Origin: Arthrobacter sp. H-02-3
Lineage (GTDB): Bacteria; Actinomycetota; Actinomycetes; Actinomycetales; Micrococcaceae
DNA: 64,000 nucleotides
Direction of reading: 5' to 3'
Assembly (NCBI RefSeq): GCF_003097355.1
Contig: NZ_PYUI01000001.1
Coordinates: 310,001 to 374,000 of the forward strand
Of this stretch, positions 26,020-34,947 are shown piece after piece; within the stretch, counting starts at the first letter, position 1; the number at the start of each line of letters is the position of its first letter. A model generated the notes under the pieces. It was not told the DNA's origin and searched no databases. It was given only the letters and a program-made list of their open reading frames with translations. Made by a program: the position numbers and the translations under genes.

Positions 26020-27538
26020 TGACGACCGCCGCCTCGAGGAACTCGTAGACGGCATCGTCGTGCTGTCCTCGGGCGATCTCTCAAACCGTCTGGAGGTCTC
26101 ACCGGCAAGGGACGGCATCGACGCCGTCACGACCGGCATCAACCTGCTCGCTGAAGAGCTTCAAAGCATGTACGAAGACATGGAAGTCCGGGTCGCCGAG
26201 CGGACCGCGCTCCTGGAAGCGGCCAAAGCCGAACTCCGGCGCGTCATCAACACTGACGAGTTGACGGGGCTGGCCAGCCGCTCGCTGCTGCAGGAAAAAG
26301 TGGCCGAGGCCGTCACCGGAGCCGGCAGGGGCCCCCAGCCCGCGCTCATCCTGCTGGACCTCGACTCCTTCCGGCTCATCAATGACAGCCTTGGCCACGC
26401 GGCCGGGGACGCCGTCCTGCGGGAGGCAGCCCTGCGGCTGGGCGCCGCGGCCGGGGCCCGTCACTTGATCGCACGCCTCAGCGGCGATGAGTTCGCCGTG
26501 CTCGTGGTGGACCAGGAACCGGACGCCGTGCTGGAGATCGCGTCCCGCCTTAGCGAATCGCTGAAGGACAGAATCGTTGCCGGCGGCGTCGCGGTCGCCC
26601 TGACGGCCGGAACCGGGGTGCGGCTGGGCGAACCCGGGCTGCGCAGCGAGGAGCTCATCCGCGATGCCAACATCGCCATGCATGAGGCCAAGAAGCGCGG
26701 CCGGGACACCCTCCTGGTGTTTTCCGCGGCCATGCACGAGGCCGCCAAGCAGCAGGTTCATCTGGTGGCCGAGCTCCGGACGGCGCTGGCAACGGACGAG
26801 CTCGAGCTGGAATACCAGCCCATCATGGATCTGCGCACGGGGACGATTGCCGGGACGGAGGCCCTGATCCGGTGGCGCCACCCGGACCTGGGTCTGCTGG
26901 CGCCGGATACGTTCCTCGACGCCGCTGACGAGGCCGGGCTCACGGTGGAAATCGGCCACTGGGTGCTCCGGAACGCCATCGCGCAAACCGGGCGCTGGAA
27001 GTCCGATCCGGGGCTTCCGGCGGACTTCAGCACCCATATCAATCTCTCACCGGCGGACCTGCACCATGTCGATCTGGCACCGTATGTCGAAGACCTGCTG
27101 GTCCGGCACGGCGTCGAACCGCGCCACATCTCGATTGAAATCACCGAGACCGCGATCATGCGCGGCGGTCCGGAAGTGGCAGCCACCATGCAGTCGCTCA
27201 ATGACCTTGGCGTCCGGATCGAGATCGACGACTTCGGTACGGGCTATTCCTCCATCAGCTACCTGCGCACCCTCCCTGCCTCGCAGGCGAAGATCGACAA
27301 GTCCCTCCTGGACGGGCTGACCACGGACCGGCAGCAGGAGACATTCGTCGCGGCCATCTTGCAGCTGATCCATTCCGCCGGCCTGGGTGCCGTGGCCGAG
27401 GGTATCGAGGACCGGGAGCAAGCGGACCGGCTGCGGCACCTGGACTGTGAATTCGGCCAGGGATATTTCTTCAGCCGGCCCCTGCCCGTTGCGGACATGA
27501 CGGACCTGCTGGCGCACAGGGACGGTGCAGCCGCATGA
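26006..27538 (+). CDS. GGDEF-EAL bifunctional c-di-GMP turnover protein
   Basis: A 510-residue soluble protein. Residues 1-70 form a HAMP-like/coiled region (LEELVDGIVVLSSGDLSNRLEV... MYEDMEVRVAERTALLEAAKAELRR), then a GGDEF domain from NTDELTGLASRSLL with active loop RLSGDEFAVLV (SGDEF variant, compatible with activity), and an EAL domain from LEYQPIMDLRTGTIAGTEALIRW, with NLSPADL, EITETA, IDDFGTGYSS, KIDKSLL, AEGIE and QGYFFSRPLP intact. It can make and degrade cyclic di-GMP; which direction dominates is unknown. The ATG overlaps the upstream gene by 14 bases and its stop overlaps the methyltransferase start by 4. Confidence 0.92.
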   Translation: MTGRDDDRRLEELVDGIVVLSSGDLSNRLEVSPARDGIDAVTTGINLLAEELQSMYEDMEVRVAERTALLEAAKAELRRVINTDELTGLASRSLLQEKVAEAVTGAGRGPQPALILLDLDSFRLINDSLGHAAGDAVLREAALRLGAAAGARHLIARLSGDEFAVLVVDQEPDAVLEIASRLSESLKDRIVAGGVAVALTAGTGVRLGEPGLRSEELIRDANIAMHEAKKRGRDTLLVFSAAMHEAAKQQVHLVAELRTALATDELELEYQPIMDLRTGTIAGTEALIRWRHPDLGLLAPDTFLDAADEAGLTVEIGHWVLRNAIAQTGRWKSDPGLPADFSTHINLSPADLHHVDLAPYVEDLLVRHGVEPRHISIEITETAIMRGGPEVAATMQSLNDLGVRIEIDDFGTGYSSISYLRTLPASQAKIDKSLLDGLTTDRQQETFVAAILQLIHSAGLGAVAEGIEDREQADRLRHLDCEFGQGYFFSRPLPVADMTDLLAHRDGAAA

Positions 27539-28419
27539 GCGGAGCTGATGCCGGGGCCACGAAAAACACAAGTACGCCGAAGACAGCCACGAAAAACACA
27601 GGCACGCACAAGGCGGCGGATACGCTCCGGATGGTGGCCCGGGTGGTGGCCCTGTCCCTGCACCGGCCCCGGCGCCCGGACCGGCGCTGGGATGAGTTCT
27701 GGCGCGGAGTGTCGCAGGGAGTGCTTACGGAACCGATCATCTGGGATACTTCGACCGCCGGCGACGACGACGAAGTGAGGCAGCATCTGCAGGCCATGGC
27801 CGCCCTGATGGACACCAGCCTTCCGGTGGTCGATCTCGGCTGCGGGAACGGAGCCCTCTCATGCCGGCTCGTCGAGGTCTTCCCCTCCGCGCTGGGCGTC
27901 GATGTCTCGCCTGCGGCCGTGGCCGCGGCGCAGTCCGCCCATGCGCACGTCCTGGGCCTCAGCTTCCGGAGCCTCGATGCCACCCGGCCGGCCGCCGCGG
28001 CCGCGCTCGCGCACGAACTCGGCGACGTCAATGTCTTTGTCCGCGGCGTCTTCCACGTCCTTAGCCGGCGACGCAAGGCACGCCTTGCGGACTCCATCCA
28101 AGCGCTCCTCGGCACCCAGGGACGGATCTACCTGGTGGAGACAAATGTCCCGGGCGGGGCGCTGAGCTATCTCCGGGGCCTGGGCGCCACGGGCGAGCGG
28201 ATCCCGGGACCGCTGCGCCAGGCAATTTCTGCCCTGCCGAAACCGGGCCATTTCGGCCCCAGGCAACGCTCGCGGGCGTTCCCCGAACGGCACTGGACCC
28301 TCATCGCGGAAGGTCCCGGTGTCCTGGCAACGGTGCCGATGGAGACCGGCGGACCGCCCGGCAGGATTCCGGCGTACTGGGCGGTCCTGGCCCCGCGGCC
28401 CCAAACCTCCGGGAATTAG
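27535..28419 (+). CDS. class I SAM-dependent methyltransferase
   Basis: A 294-residue protein with SAM motif VVDLGCGNGALSCRLVEVFPSALGVDVSPAAVAAA. The N-terminal ~30 residues are a Thr/Lys-rich tail encoded by an A-rich near-direct repeat (KNTSTPKTATKNTGTHK), unlike the rest of the gene. Substrate unknown. It overlaps the GGDEF-EAL stop by four bases (ATGA), so the two proteins are cotranslated, and this linkage is unusual. The C-terminus ends within a 15-base tandem repeat. The reading frame is complete and the SAM core is standard; the remainder is less conserved. Confidence 0.8.
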   Translation: MSGADAGATKNTSTPKTATKNTGTHKAADTLRMVARVVALSLHRPRRPDRRWDEFWRGVSQGVLTEPIIWDTSTAGDDDEVRQHLQAMAALMDTSLPVVDLGCGNGALSCRLVEVFPSALGVDVSPAAVAAAQSAHAHVLGLSFRSLDATRPAAAAALAHELGDVNVFVRGVFHVLSRRRKARLADSIQALLGTQGRIYLVETNVPGGALSYLRGLGATGERIPGPLRQAISALPKPGHFGPRQRSRAFPERHWTLIAEGPGVLATVPMETGGPPGRIPAYWAVLAPRPQTSGN

Positions 28420-28443
28420 GCCTCCGGGACTTAGACCTCCGGG
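28405..28443. repeat. 15-base tandem repeat across two convergent stop codons
   Basis: Units (A/G)CCTCCGGGA(A/C)TTAG at 28405-28419 and 28420-28434, plus a partial 28435-28443. They span the methyltransferase stop and the stress-protein stop on the opposite strand. Confidence 0.75.
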
Positions 28444-29303
28444 AAGGTATCCACCCGCTGGTAGTCGCGCGGCACAACCACCATCGGCACCGGGAGGGCG
28501 CGCAGCACCTTGTTGGCGGTACTGCCGATGAAGAGTTTGTATTTCTCCGCCAGACGGGAGGATCCCACGATCATGACCTCGCCGTCGTCCCATTCCAGGT
28601 CGTCGATCGCTTCCTCGATCGTGCGGCCGTGAGCGACCTCCACACTGACGTGGTGGCCCTCCGGCAGGCGGTGCGCGGCGGCGGCGAGCACGGTATTGGC
28701 ATGGATGTGGGCGGCGTTGACGTTTTCCCCGCCCTCCTCGTCGACGTCCAGTTCCACCAGGGAGACCAGCCGGAGCGGGACGCCGCGGCGCTCGGCGGAT
28801 TCGATTGCGACGTCGATCGCCGCTTCTGCCCCGGGGCGCTGGCCCACGGCGAGGGTCAGGCGCGTGATGGGTTCGGTCCGGCGGTAACCGCGCGGCGCCA
28901 GTGCCACCGGAACCGGGGCGGCGTGCAGGAGCGCGTTGGCCACGCTGCCTATGGTGTGCCGCTTGAAGAGGCCGTTGCTGGCGGCGCCGACGACGATCAG
29001 GCCGGCCCGGTACTCGAGGGCCGCGTCGATGAGTCCCGCGGCGAACGAGTCCGCCTGGCGGACGTGAAAATGCGCCTCCAGCCCTTCCGGGACCAGAGCC
29101 ATACCCTCGCGTTCCGCCGAATGCATCTGCTGCTCCGCGGTGCTGGCGCGGCTTCCTTCCGGTTTCACGGCCGCATAGGGCGTGTGCCGGTCCACCACAT
29201 AGACAAGGTCAAGATGCGCTCCCTGGGCCCGGGCCATGGCCGCAGCCAGCGCAACGGCGTCCGCGCCGCGTTCAGTGGGTGTATAACCGACTACGTATCG
29301 CAT
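28431..29303 (-). CDS. universal stress protein with two Usp domains
   Basis: A 290-residue tandem Usp protein. Domain 1 starts MRYVVGYTPTERGADAVALAAAMARAQGAHLDLVYVVD and has the ATP-type loop GAASNGLFKRHTIGSVANALL; domain 2 has VAVGQRPGAEAAIDVAIESAERRGVPLRLVSLVE and VGSSRLAEKYKLFIGSTANKVLRALPVPMVVVPR. These are G-2x-G-9x-G(S/T)-like ATP-binding loops. The protein acts in the cytoplasm during stress; molecular role undefined. It is transcribed alone, converging with the methyltransferase. AAGGGG precedes the ATG. Confidence 0.9.
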   Translation of the reverse strand: MRYVVGYTPTERGADAVALAAAMARAQGAHLDLVYVVDRHTPYAAVKPEGSRASTAEQQMHSAEREGMALVPEGLEAHFHVRQADSFAAGLIDAALEYRAGLIVVGAASNGLFKRHTIGSVANALLHAAPVPVALAPRGYRRTEPITRLTLAVGQRPGAEAAIDVAIESAERRGVPLRLVSLVELDVDEEGGENVNAAHIHANTVLAAAAHRLPEGHHVSVEVAHGRTIEEAIDDLEWDDGEVMIVGSSRLAEKYKLFIGSTANKVLRALPVPMVVVPRDYQRVDTFPEV

Positions 29304-29493
29304 GTATGAACCCCTTATGGGTCTGTGGCAGACGCCAGCTGCGCCCCGGGGGTTCCGGGCGTCGTCGGCCGGTCTGCGTTCCTGCAGTGGTAGGAACGAC
29401 TCTAGTCCAGGGACCTAAGAAACGGTGGTGACTTATGGCCCTGAGCTGCACAATCTTCTGTGCCTACGCTGGGATGGTCGAGGGGAGACCATC

Positions 29494-30258
29494 ATGAACG
29501 TCATCAGCAACCGCAGGTGCCGGCCGCGGACTGCCGGGCTGGGAGCTTTGACGCTCCTACTGGTCCTCACCGCCTGCACCCCGCCCGCGCCGCAGCCGTC
29601 GGCCAGCAGCCAGCCTCCGTCGCCTTCGCCCACCGCGACGGCGAGCCCGTCGGCGACCGGTGATGCTGATGAAACGGCACCCCCGCAACCCGGCGACAAG
29701 GTGATCTCGTCCACGATCACCCACGACTGGTCGGTGCCAAAGTCCGGCACCCCGTTCCACACGGACCACGAGAACCCCGTGCCAATCGCGCCTCCGCCGG
29801 CGGCCCCGCTACCCACGCTGTACGCCATTGGCGCGGGCCAGCACCCCTCCGACACCCCGCCCTATGACCAGCTGAGCTTCCGGTTCAACGGCGGCTTCCC
29901 CAGCTACGACGTCGAGGTGGTCCCCGAGCTCGTCGCCGACGGCAGCGGTCAGCCGATCGACATGCCGGGAACGGGAACCATCCTTGAGGTGACGTTCCAC
30001 GGCGCCCAGGCGCACACCGCGGACGGCAAGGCCAGCACGGTGACGAGCGCCCCGGCGCCGTCGATCGGTTACAAGGCACTCACGAGCTACGCGCCGGCCG
30101 GGGACTTCGAGGGCGTGCTGACGTACGGGATCGGCGTAGGCCGGCCCATGTCCACAGTCCCGGAGACGAAGGTACGCGTTTACGAGGTGGAGAAGATCGA
30201 GCAGGGCCAGCACCTGTATGTCGTGGCGATCCAGCTGGACGCGACCGCCTGGAAGTAG
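29494..30258 (+). CDS. AMIN-like domain lipoprotein
   Basis: A 254-residue exported lipoprotein. The N-terminus MNVISNRRCRPRTAGLGALTLLLVLTACTPP has a basic end, hydrophobic core and lipobox VLTAC. A Pro/Ser/Thr linker leads to a C-terminal ~130-residue beta-rich domain (DQLSFRFNGGFPSYDVEVVPELVADGSGQPIDMPGTGTILEVTFHGAQAHT, VLTYGIGVGRPMSTVPETKVRVYEV) that resembles the AMIN-like domain in actinobacterial secreted proteins. Possible role at the cell wall; ligand unknown. GAGGGGAG precedes ATG 29494. It ends before a strong terminator shared with gabT. Confidence 0.8.
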   Translation: MNVISNRRCRPRTAGLGALTLLLVLTACTPPAPQPSASSQPPSPSPTATASPSATGDADETAPPQPGDKVISSTITHDWSVPKSGTPFHTDHENPVPIAPPPAAPLPTLYAIGAGQHPSDTPPYDQLSFRFNGGFPSYDVEVVPELVADGSGQPIDMPGTGTILEVTFHGAQAHTADGKASTVTSAPAPSIGYKALTSYAPAGDFEGVLTYGIGVGRPMSTVPETKVRVYEVEKIEQGQHLYVVAIQLDATAWK

Positions 30259-30285
30259 TGAACGGGAAGTCGGAGCTTAAACAGC

Positions 30286-30321
30286 GGAAGAGCCGCGGAT
30301 GATGTGTCCGCGGCTCTTCCG
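30286..30321. terminator. bidirectional terminator between lipoprotein and gabT genes
   Basis: A perfect 14-bp stem GGAAGAGCCGCGGA / TCCGCGGCTCTTCC with a TTTTT run on the plus strand. It sits between convergent genes. Confidence 0.85.
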
Positions 30322-30384
30322 TTTTTCCGGCTAGACCGGTCTCCGGGAAAGGATTGCCTTCCCGGCAGCTTGTTCGCTAGCGGC

Positions 30385-31740
30385 TCAGGCGTTGGCCTTG
30401 ATGGCCGCGGCCAGGACCTCGAGGCCGTCCAGCAGCAACTCGTCGCTGATCACCAGCGGAGGCAGCAGCCGGATGACGTTGCCGTAGGTGCCGCAGGTGA
30501 GGATGATGACACCCTCCTTGAGGCAGGCCGCGGCGACGGCCTTGGTCAGCTCCGGGTTCGGTTCCTTGGAACCGGCCTGGACGAGCTCGATCGCCAGCAT
30601 GGCGCCGCGGCCGCGGACATCGCCGATCACGGGCTGCTCGCTCGCCAGTTCACGCAGCTTGCCGAGGGCGATCTCCTCGATGTGCTTGGCGCGGGCGTTG
30701 AGGTTGTACTGCTCCATCGAGCCGATGGATGCCAGAGCGGCGGCGCACGCGACCGGGTTGCCGCCGTAGGTGCCGCCGAGGCCGCCAGGGTGGACGGCGT
30801 CGAGGAGGTCCGCGCGGCCGGTGATGGCGGAGAGCGGCATGCCGCCGGCGATGCCCTTGGCCATGGTCAGGATGTCCGGGACAACACCTTCGTGGTTCAC
30901 GGCGAACCATTCGCCGGTGCGGCAGAAGCCGGACTGGACCTCGTCGGCGACGAAGACGATGCCCTTGTCCTTGGCCCACGCGGCCAGCGCCGGCAGGAAA
31001 CCCTCGGCCGGGACAATGAAGCCGCCCTCGCCCTGGATGGGTTCGATGATGATGGCGGCCACCTGGTCGCCGCCGATCTGCTTCTCGATCATGGTGATGG
31101 CGCGCTTGGCGGCCTCGGCACCGGTGATCTCCGGGTTTTCCTCGCGGAACGGGTAGCTCATCGGCATGCGGTAGACCTCGGGCGCAAACGGGCCGAAGTT
31201 GGTCTTGTACGGCATGGCCTTGGCGGTCAGCGCCATGGTCAGGTTGGTGCGGCCGTGGTAGGCGTGGTCAAAGGCGACGACGGCGTCCCGGCCGGTCGCC
31301 AGACGGGCCACCTTGATGGCGTTCTCGACAGCCTCGGCACCGGAATTGAAGAGCACGGTGCGCTTCTCGTGGTCGCCCGGGGTGAGGCGGTTCAGCTGCT
31401 CGGCAACGGCCACGTAGCCTTCGTAGGGCGTGACCATGAAGCACGTGTGGGTGAAGTGCTCCACGGCTTCCTTCACGGCGCCGACGACGGCGGGGTCCGA
31501 GGCGCCGACGCTCGTCACAGCAATGCCGGAGCCGAGGTCGATGAAGGAGTTGCCGTCGACGTCATGGATGATGCCGCCGTCGGCGTCGGCCACGAACACC
31601 GGAACGCTGGACGCGACGCCGGCGGCGACGACCGCCTTGCGGCGCTCGGTCAGGGCAACGGACTTGGGGCCCGGGAAGTCGGCCTGGACGCGGCGCTTCT
31701 GCTCAAGCCGGTAGGTGATGTCATGTGCGGTGGTGGTCAT
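30385..31740 (-). CDS. gabT: 4-aminobutyrate transaminase
   Basis: A 451-residue fold-type I PLP aminotransferase. Marks: FNSGAEAVENAIKVAR (PLP phosphate), FDHAYHGRTNLTMALT, AIIIEPIQGEGGFIVP, VADEVQSGFCRTGEWFA (Asp of PLP ring), and the Schiff-base Lys in LTMAKGIAGGMPLSA. It transfers the amino group of 4-aminobutyrate to 2-oxoglutarate, giving succinate semialdehyde. The aminobutyraldehyde dehydrogenase gene precedes it on the same strand (93 bases, with a 13-base repeat array), so putrescine or GABA catabolism is the likely pathway. Succinate semialdehyde dehydrogenase is not in the window. Confidence 0.93.
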   Translation of the reverse strand: MTTTAHDITYRLEQKRRVQADFPGPKSVALTERRKAVVAAGVASSVPVFVADADGGIIHDVDGNSFIDLGSGIAVTSVGASDPAVVGAVKEAVEHFTHTCFMVTPYEGYVAVAEQLNRLTPGDHEKRTVLFNSGAEAVENAIKVARLATGRDAVVAFDHAYHGRTNLTMALTAKAMPYKTNFGPFAPEVYRMPMSYPFREENPEITGAEAAKRAITMIEKQIGGDQVAAIIIEPIQGEGGFIVPAEGFLPALAAWAKDKGIVFVADEVQSGFCRTGEWFAVNHEGVVPDILTMAKGIAGGMPLSAITGRADLLDAVHPGGLGGTYGGNPVACAAALASIGSMEQYNLNARAKHIEEIALGKLRELASEQPVIGDVRGRGAMLAIELVQAGSKEPNPELTKAVAAACLKEGVIILTCGTYGNVIRLLPPLVISDELLLDGLEVLAAAIKANA

Positions 31741-31776
31741 GGGAAAGCCTTTCTAAGCGTGCGGTGAAGCGCGCGA

Positions 31777-31838
31777 GTTATGCGTCAGGTTGAGTTATGC
31801 CACTGCGTTATGAGACAGCGTTATGCATCTGCGTTATG
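31777..31838. repeat. array of five GTTATG repeats between the aminobutyraldehyde dehydrogenase and gabT genes
   Basis: GTTATG starts at 31777, 31794, 31807, 31820 and 31833; the last four are spaced exactly 13 bases with unit GCGTTATG plus five variable bases. The last copy includes the dehydrogenase stop codon. Confidence 0.75.
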
Positions 31839-33264
31839 CGTCGAGCGCACTCATGACGTGCTTGATGCGGGTGTAGTCCTCGACGCCGTACATGGACAGG
31901 TCCTTGCCGTAGCCGGACTGCTTGAAGCCGCCGTGCGGCATTTCGGCGGTAAGGAGGATGTGGGTGTTGATCCAGACGGCGCCGAAATCGAGGTCGCGGC
32001 TCAGGCGCATGGCCGTGCCGTGGTTCGAGGTCCAGACGCTGGATGCCAGGGCGTAGTCGACGTCGTTCGCCAGTTCCACGGCCTCGTCCTCGGTGCTGAA
32101 CTTCTGCACCGTGATGACGGGACCAAAGGCTTCCTTCTGCACGATGTCGTCGCTCTGCTTGGCGCCGGTGACGATGGTGGGCTCGAAGAAGAAGCCCTTG
32201 TCCCCCGCCTGATGGCCGCCGGTCTCGATTTTGCAGTTTTCCGGCAGGGACTCCACCAGGGCCTTGACCGTGTTGAAGTGGTTGACGTTGTTCAGCGGGC
32301 CGAAGTAGTTGTCTTCGTCGTTCTGCGAGCCGGTGCGCAGGGTCTTCGTGTGTTCCACGAGGGCTGCCACGAGGTCGTCGTAGGCGGAGTCCTGGACCAG
32401 GACGCGGGCGATGGCGGTGCAGTCCTGGCCGGCGTTGAAGAAGGCGAACTCGGCGATGGCGGCGGCGCTCTTCTTGATGTCGGCGTCGGCGAAAACGACC
32501 GCAGGGGCCTTCCCGCCGAGTTCCAGGTGGGCCCGCTTAAGTCCCTTGGCGGCGCCCGACGCGACGGCGATGCCGGCGCGGACGGAGCCGGTGATGGAGA
32601 CCAGGCCGGGGACCTTGTGCTCCACCATCAGGGCGCCGGTCTCGCCGGTGCCCAAGACCACGTTCAGCACGCCGGCCGGGAAGATCTCGCCGGCAAGCCG
32701 GGCCAGGACCAGGGTGGATTCCGGGGTGGTGTCCGAGGGCTTGAGAACCACGGTGTTGCCGGCGGCCAGGGCGGGGCCGATCTTCCAGATGCCCATGAGG
32801 AACGGGTAGTTCCACGGGGCGACCTGGGCCACGACGCCGATCGGTTCCCGCCGTACGTAGGAGGTGTGGCCTTCGAAGTACTCGCCGGCGGACTTGCCTT
32901 CCATGATGCGGGCCGCACCGGCGAAGAAGCGCAGCTGGTCGGCGCCGGCGGCGACTTCCTCCGAGGCGATCAGGGAGCGGACCTGGCCGGTGTTGCGGTG
33001 CTGGGCCTCAACGATTTCGTCGCTGTTGGCCTCGACGGCATCCGCGAGCTTGAGCAGCATAAGCTGGCGCTGCCCGGGCGTGGTGTGCTTCCAGGTCTTG
33101 AAGGCGTTCTTGGCAGCCGCCATGGCGGCGTCGACGTCGGCCTGCACCGAGATCGGCGACTGTGCCACGACGTCTCCGTTGGTGGGGTTCACGATGGGCA
33201 TCATCCCTGTGCCGGCGGGGGTGACAAACTCGCCGTTGATGAAGTTCTGCAAGGTTTGAACCAC
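31834..33264 (-). CDS. gamma-aminobutyraldehyde dehydrogenase
   Basis: A 476-residue NAD-dependent aldehyde dehydrogenase of the aminobutyraldehyde (PatD/YdcW, PuuC-like) group: APWNYPFLMGIWKIGPALAAGNTVVLKPSDTTPESTL, the Glu in LELGGKAPAVVF, the Cys in FFNAGQDCTAIARV, and WINTHILLTAEMPHGGFKQSGYGKDLSMYGVEDYTRIKHVMS. It converts 4-aminobutyraldehyde (from putrescine) to GABA, which GabT then uses. GTG 33264 is preferred; AAAGAGG precedes it and the upstream TTG/ATG codons would add a non-conserved start. Divergent from the PucR regulator. Confidence 0.88.
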   Translation of the reverse strand: MVQTLQNFINGEFVTPAGTGMMPIVNPTNGDVVAQSPISVQADVDAAMAAAKNAFKTWKHTTPGQRQLMLLKLADAVEANSDEIVEAQHRNTGQVRSLIASEEVAAGADQLRFFAGAARIMEGKSAGEYFEGHTSYVRREPIGVVAQVAPWNYPFLMGIWKIGPALAAGNTVVLKPSDTTPESTLVLARLAGEIFPAGVLNVVLGTGETGALMVEHKVPGLVSITGSVRAGIAVASGAAKGLKRAHLELGGKAPAVVFADADIKKSAAAIAEFAFFNAGQDCTAIARVLVQDSAYDDLVAALVEHTKTLRTGSQNDEDNYFGPLNNVNHFNTVKALVESLPENCKIETGGHQAGDKGFFFEPTIVTGAKQSDDIVQKEAFGPVITVQKFSTEDEAVELANDVDYALASSVWTSNHGTAMRLSRDLDFGAVWINTHILLTAEMPHGGFKQSGYGKDLSMYGVEDYTRIKHVMSALDA

Positions 33265-33398
33265 GGTGTACAACCTCTTTCTTACTGCCAATGACGGATG
33301 TGGGGCTGGTCACGAGCCTATGCCAGCGGGGCAAGCCAGGGAATAGGCACCTGCACACCATCCCCGCAATGCTTTAGTGCGCTTGACCAGCACCCGGC

Positions 33399-33404
33399 TA
33401 TCCT
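33399..33404 (+). promoter_or_regulatory. putative -10 element TATCCT of a leaderless PucR transcript
   Basis: TATCCT, six bases, ATG 33411. Confidence 0.5.
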
Positions 33405-33410
33405 GAATCC

Positions 33411-34853
33411 ATGGCCATTTCACTCGCCGCACTACTGGGTGTGCCGTCCCTCAAACTCACCAAGGCCGGCCTCGCCGAAACCACCTGGCACCAGGACATT
33501 CTCTGGGTGGCCGTCACCGAACAGGAGGACCCGCAGCGGTTCCTCAACGGCGGCGAACTGATCCTGACCACGGGCATGCGGCTCAAGAGCGCCGCGGAGC
33601 AGCGCCGCTTCGTGCGCCAGGTCCAGCGGGCCGGGGCCGTCGGGATCGGCTTCGGGGTCGGCCTGACGCACGACGCCGTGCCGCCGGCCCTGATCGCCGA
33701 GGCCAACCGCTGGGGGCTGCCGGTGGTGGAAGTACCGTACGAGACACCCTTCATTGCCATCGGCAAGATCGTGGCCGACGCCCAGTCGGCGGACCACCTG
33801 GTCAAGCTCGAGCGGCTCATTGCCGGGCACCAGATCCTGGCCCGGGCCTTGCTGACCGGCGGCGGGCTCGCCGAACTCCTGAAACATCTGGGGTCGATGC
33901 TGCGCACCGAGATCGTCCTGACCCAGTTCACGGCGCAGCTGTACAACAGCGTGCCCGGCCACCCCGCCCCCACGGCCGAGGGCTGGGCGTCGTACCCCAT
34001 CCCGACCGGCCGCCGCGATGCCTGCACACTGTGGGTGAAGCAGCCGTTCGAGGACTCGGGCATTGTGGGCTACGCCCAGAACCTGATCAGCGTCGAACTC
34101 AATAACATGGTCAAGCAGCGCCAGGCCCAGCGGGCGCTGGCCGGCCAGGTCCTCGAAGACGTCATCCACGGGACGTTGGAGACCTCCGAAGCCACCCGGC
34201 GCCTCGCCGGCGTCGGCATCAACAGCACCCGCAAGAACGTGGTCCTACTCGCCGAATCGGCGGCCCACAACAAGCAGCTCGGAAGTTCATCCCTGCCCCA
34301 GCCGCTCGAAGCGGCGGTCAGCGCCGTTGTCGGGAAGGACCTCGTGGTGGTGATGCCCGATGACGGCAGCGGCGCCAGCGCGCTGGCCCGCCGCCTCAGC
34401 GACCACCTCGCGGAGGCCGGGATCCATGCCACGATCGGCATCGGCGGTGCCTACACCAAGCCGAACGGCCTGCGGTGGAGCTATTTTGAAGCCCGCGATG
34501 CGGCCACCCACGGCCTGCCGGTCAACGAGCCCGAGCGGCTGAGCCTGACCTCGCTGCTGCTGGCCAGTGAGGACGTTCCACTGGCGGACATGGCCAACGA
34601 GTCACTGAACCCCCTGCGGGCCTTTGACGCAGCACACGGCGCCGAGCTCATGACCACCCTGGAAAGCTACCTCAACAACAACGGCTCGGTGGCCGCCGTC
34701 GCCGAGGAACTCACCCTGCACCGCAACACGGTCCGCTACCGGCTGGCGCAGATCACCGAGCTCACCGGCTACGACCCCGCCCAGACACCGGACCGCGTGC
34801 AGCTCTGGCTCGCCCTGGCGGTCCAGCGGCTCAGCGCCCGGCACCCGCGCTGA
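33411..34853 (+). CDS. PucR family transcriptional regulator
   Basis: A 480-residue regulator. The N-terminal PucR domain (MAISLAALLGVPSLKLTKAG...LNGGELILTTGMRL..., AGAVGIGFGVGL) is followed by a middle GGDEF-like domain and the C-terminal helix-turn-helix ELMTTLESYLNNNGSVAAVAEELTLHRNTVRYRLAQITELTG. PucR/CdaR proteins sense nitrogen-related metabolites. It is divergent from the aminobutyraldehyde dehydrogenase gene with ~146 bases between, so control of the putrescine/GABA genes is the simplest inference. ATG 33411 follows TATCCT by six bases. Confidence 0.92.
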   Translation: MAISLAALLGVPSLKLTKAGLAETTWHQDILWVAVTEQEDPQRFLNGGELILTTGMRLKSAAEQRRFVRQVQRAGAVGIGFGVGLTHDAVPPALIAEANRWGLPVVEVPYETPFIAIGKIVADAQSADHLVKLERLIAGHQILARALLTGGGLAELLKHLGSMLRTEIVLTQFTAQLYNSVPGHPAPTAEGWASYPIPTGRRDACTLWVKQPFEDSGIVGYAQNLISVELNNMVKQRQAQRALAGQVLEDVIHGTLETSEATRRLAGVGINSTRKNVVLLAESAAHNKQLGSSSLPQPLEAAVSAVVGKDLVVVMPDDGSGASALARRLSDHLAEAGIHATIGIGGAYTKPNGLRWSYFEARDAATHGLPVNEPERLSLTSLLLASEDVPLADMANESLNPLRAFDAAHGAELMTTLESYLNNNGSVAAVAEELTLHRNTVRYRLAQITELTGYDPAQTPDRVQLWLALAVQRLSARHPR

Positions 34854-34935
34854 CCCTCGCCCTCCGTTGCTTCTTAGGGGTTGTCTCTTTCGGAGATATT
34901 CGCCACTAAACGGTGAGACTCAAACATCAAACGTC

Positions 34936-34941
34936 TAACCT
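34936..34941 (+). promoter_or_regulatory. putative -10 element TAACCT of a leaderless MFS transcript
   Basis: TAACCT, six bases, ATG 34948. A dyad ACTAAAcGGT / AaCCtTTAGT (34905-34946) brackets it and could be an operator for the GntR regulator. Confidence 0.45.
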
Positions 34942-34947
34942 TTAGTT

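Noticed and set aside
31777..31838. Possible CRISPR-like array (regular repeats)
   Set aside because: The unit is only 8 bases plus 5 variable bases with no spacers of normal length and no cas genes.
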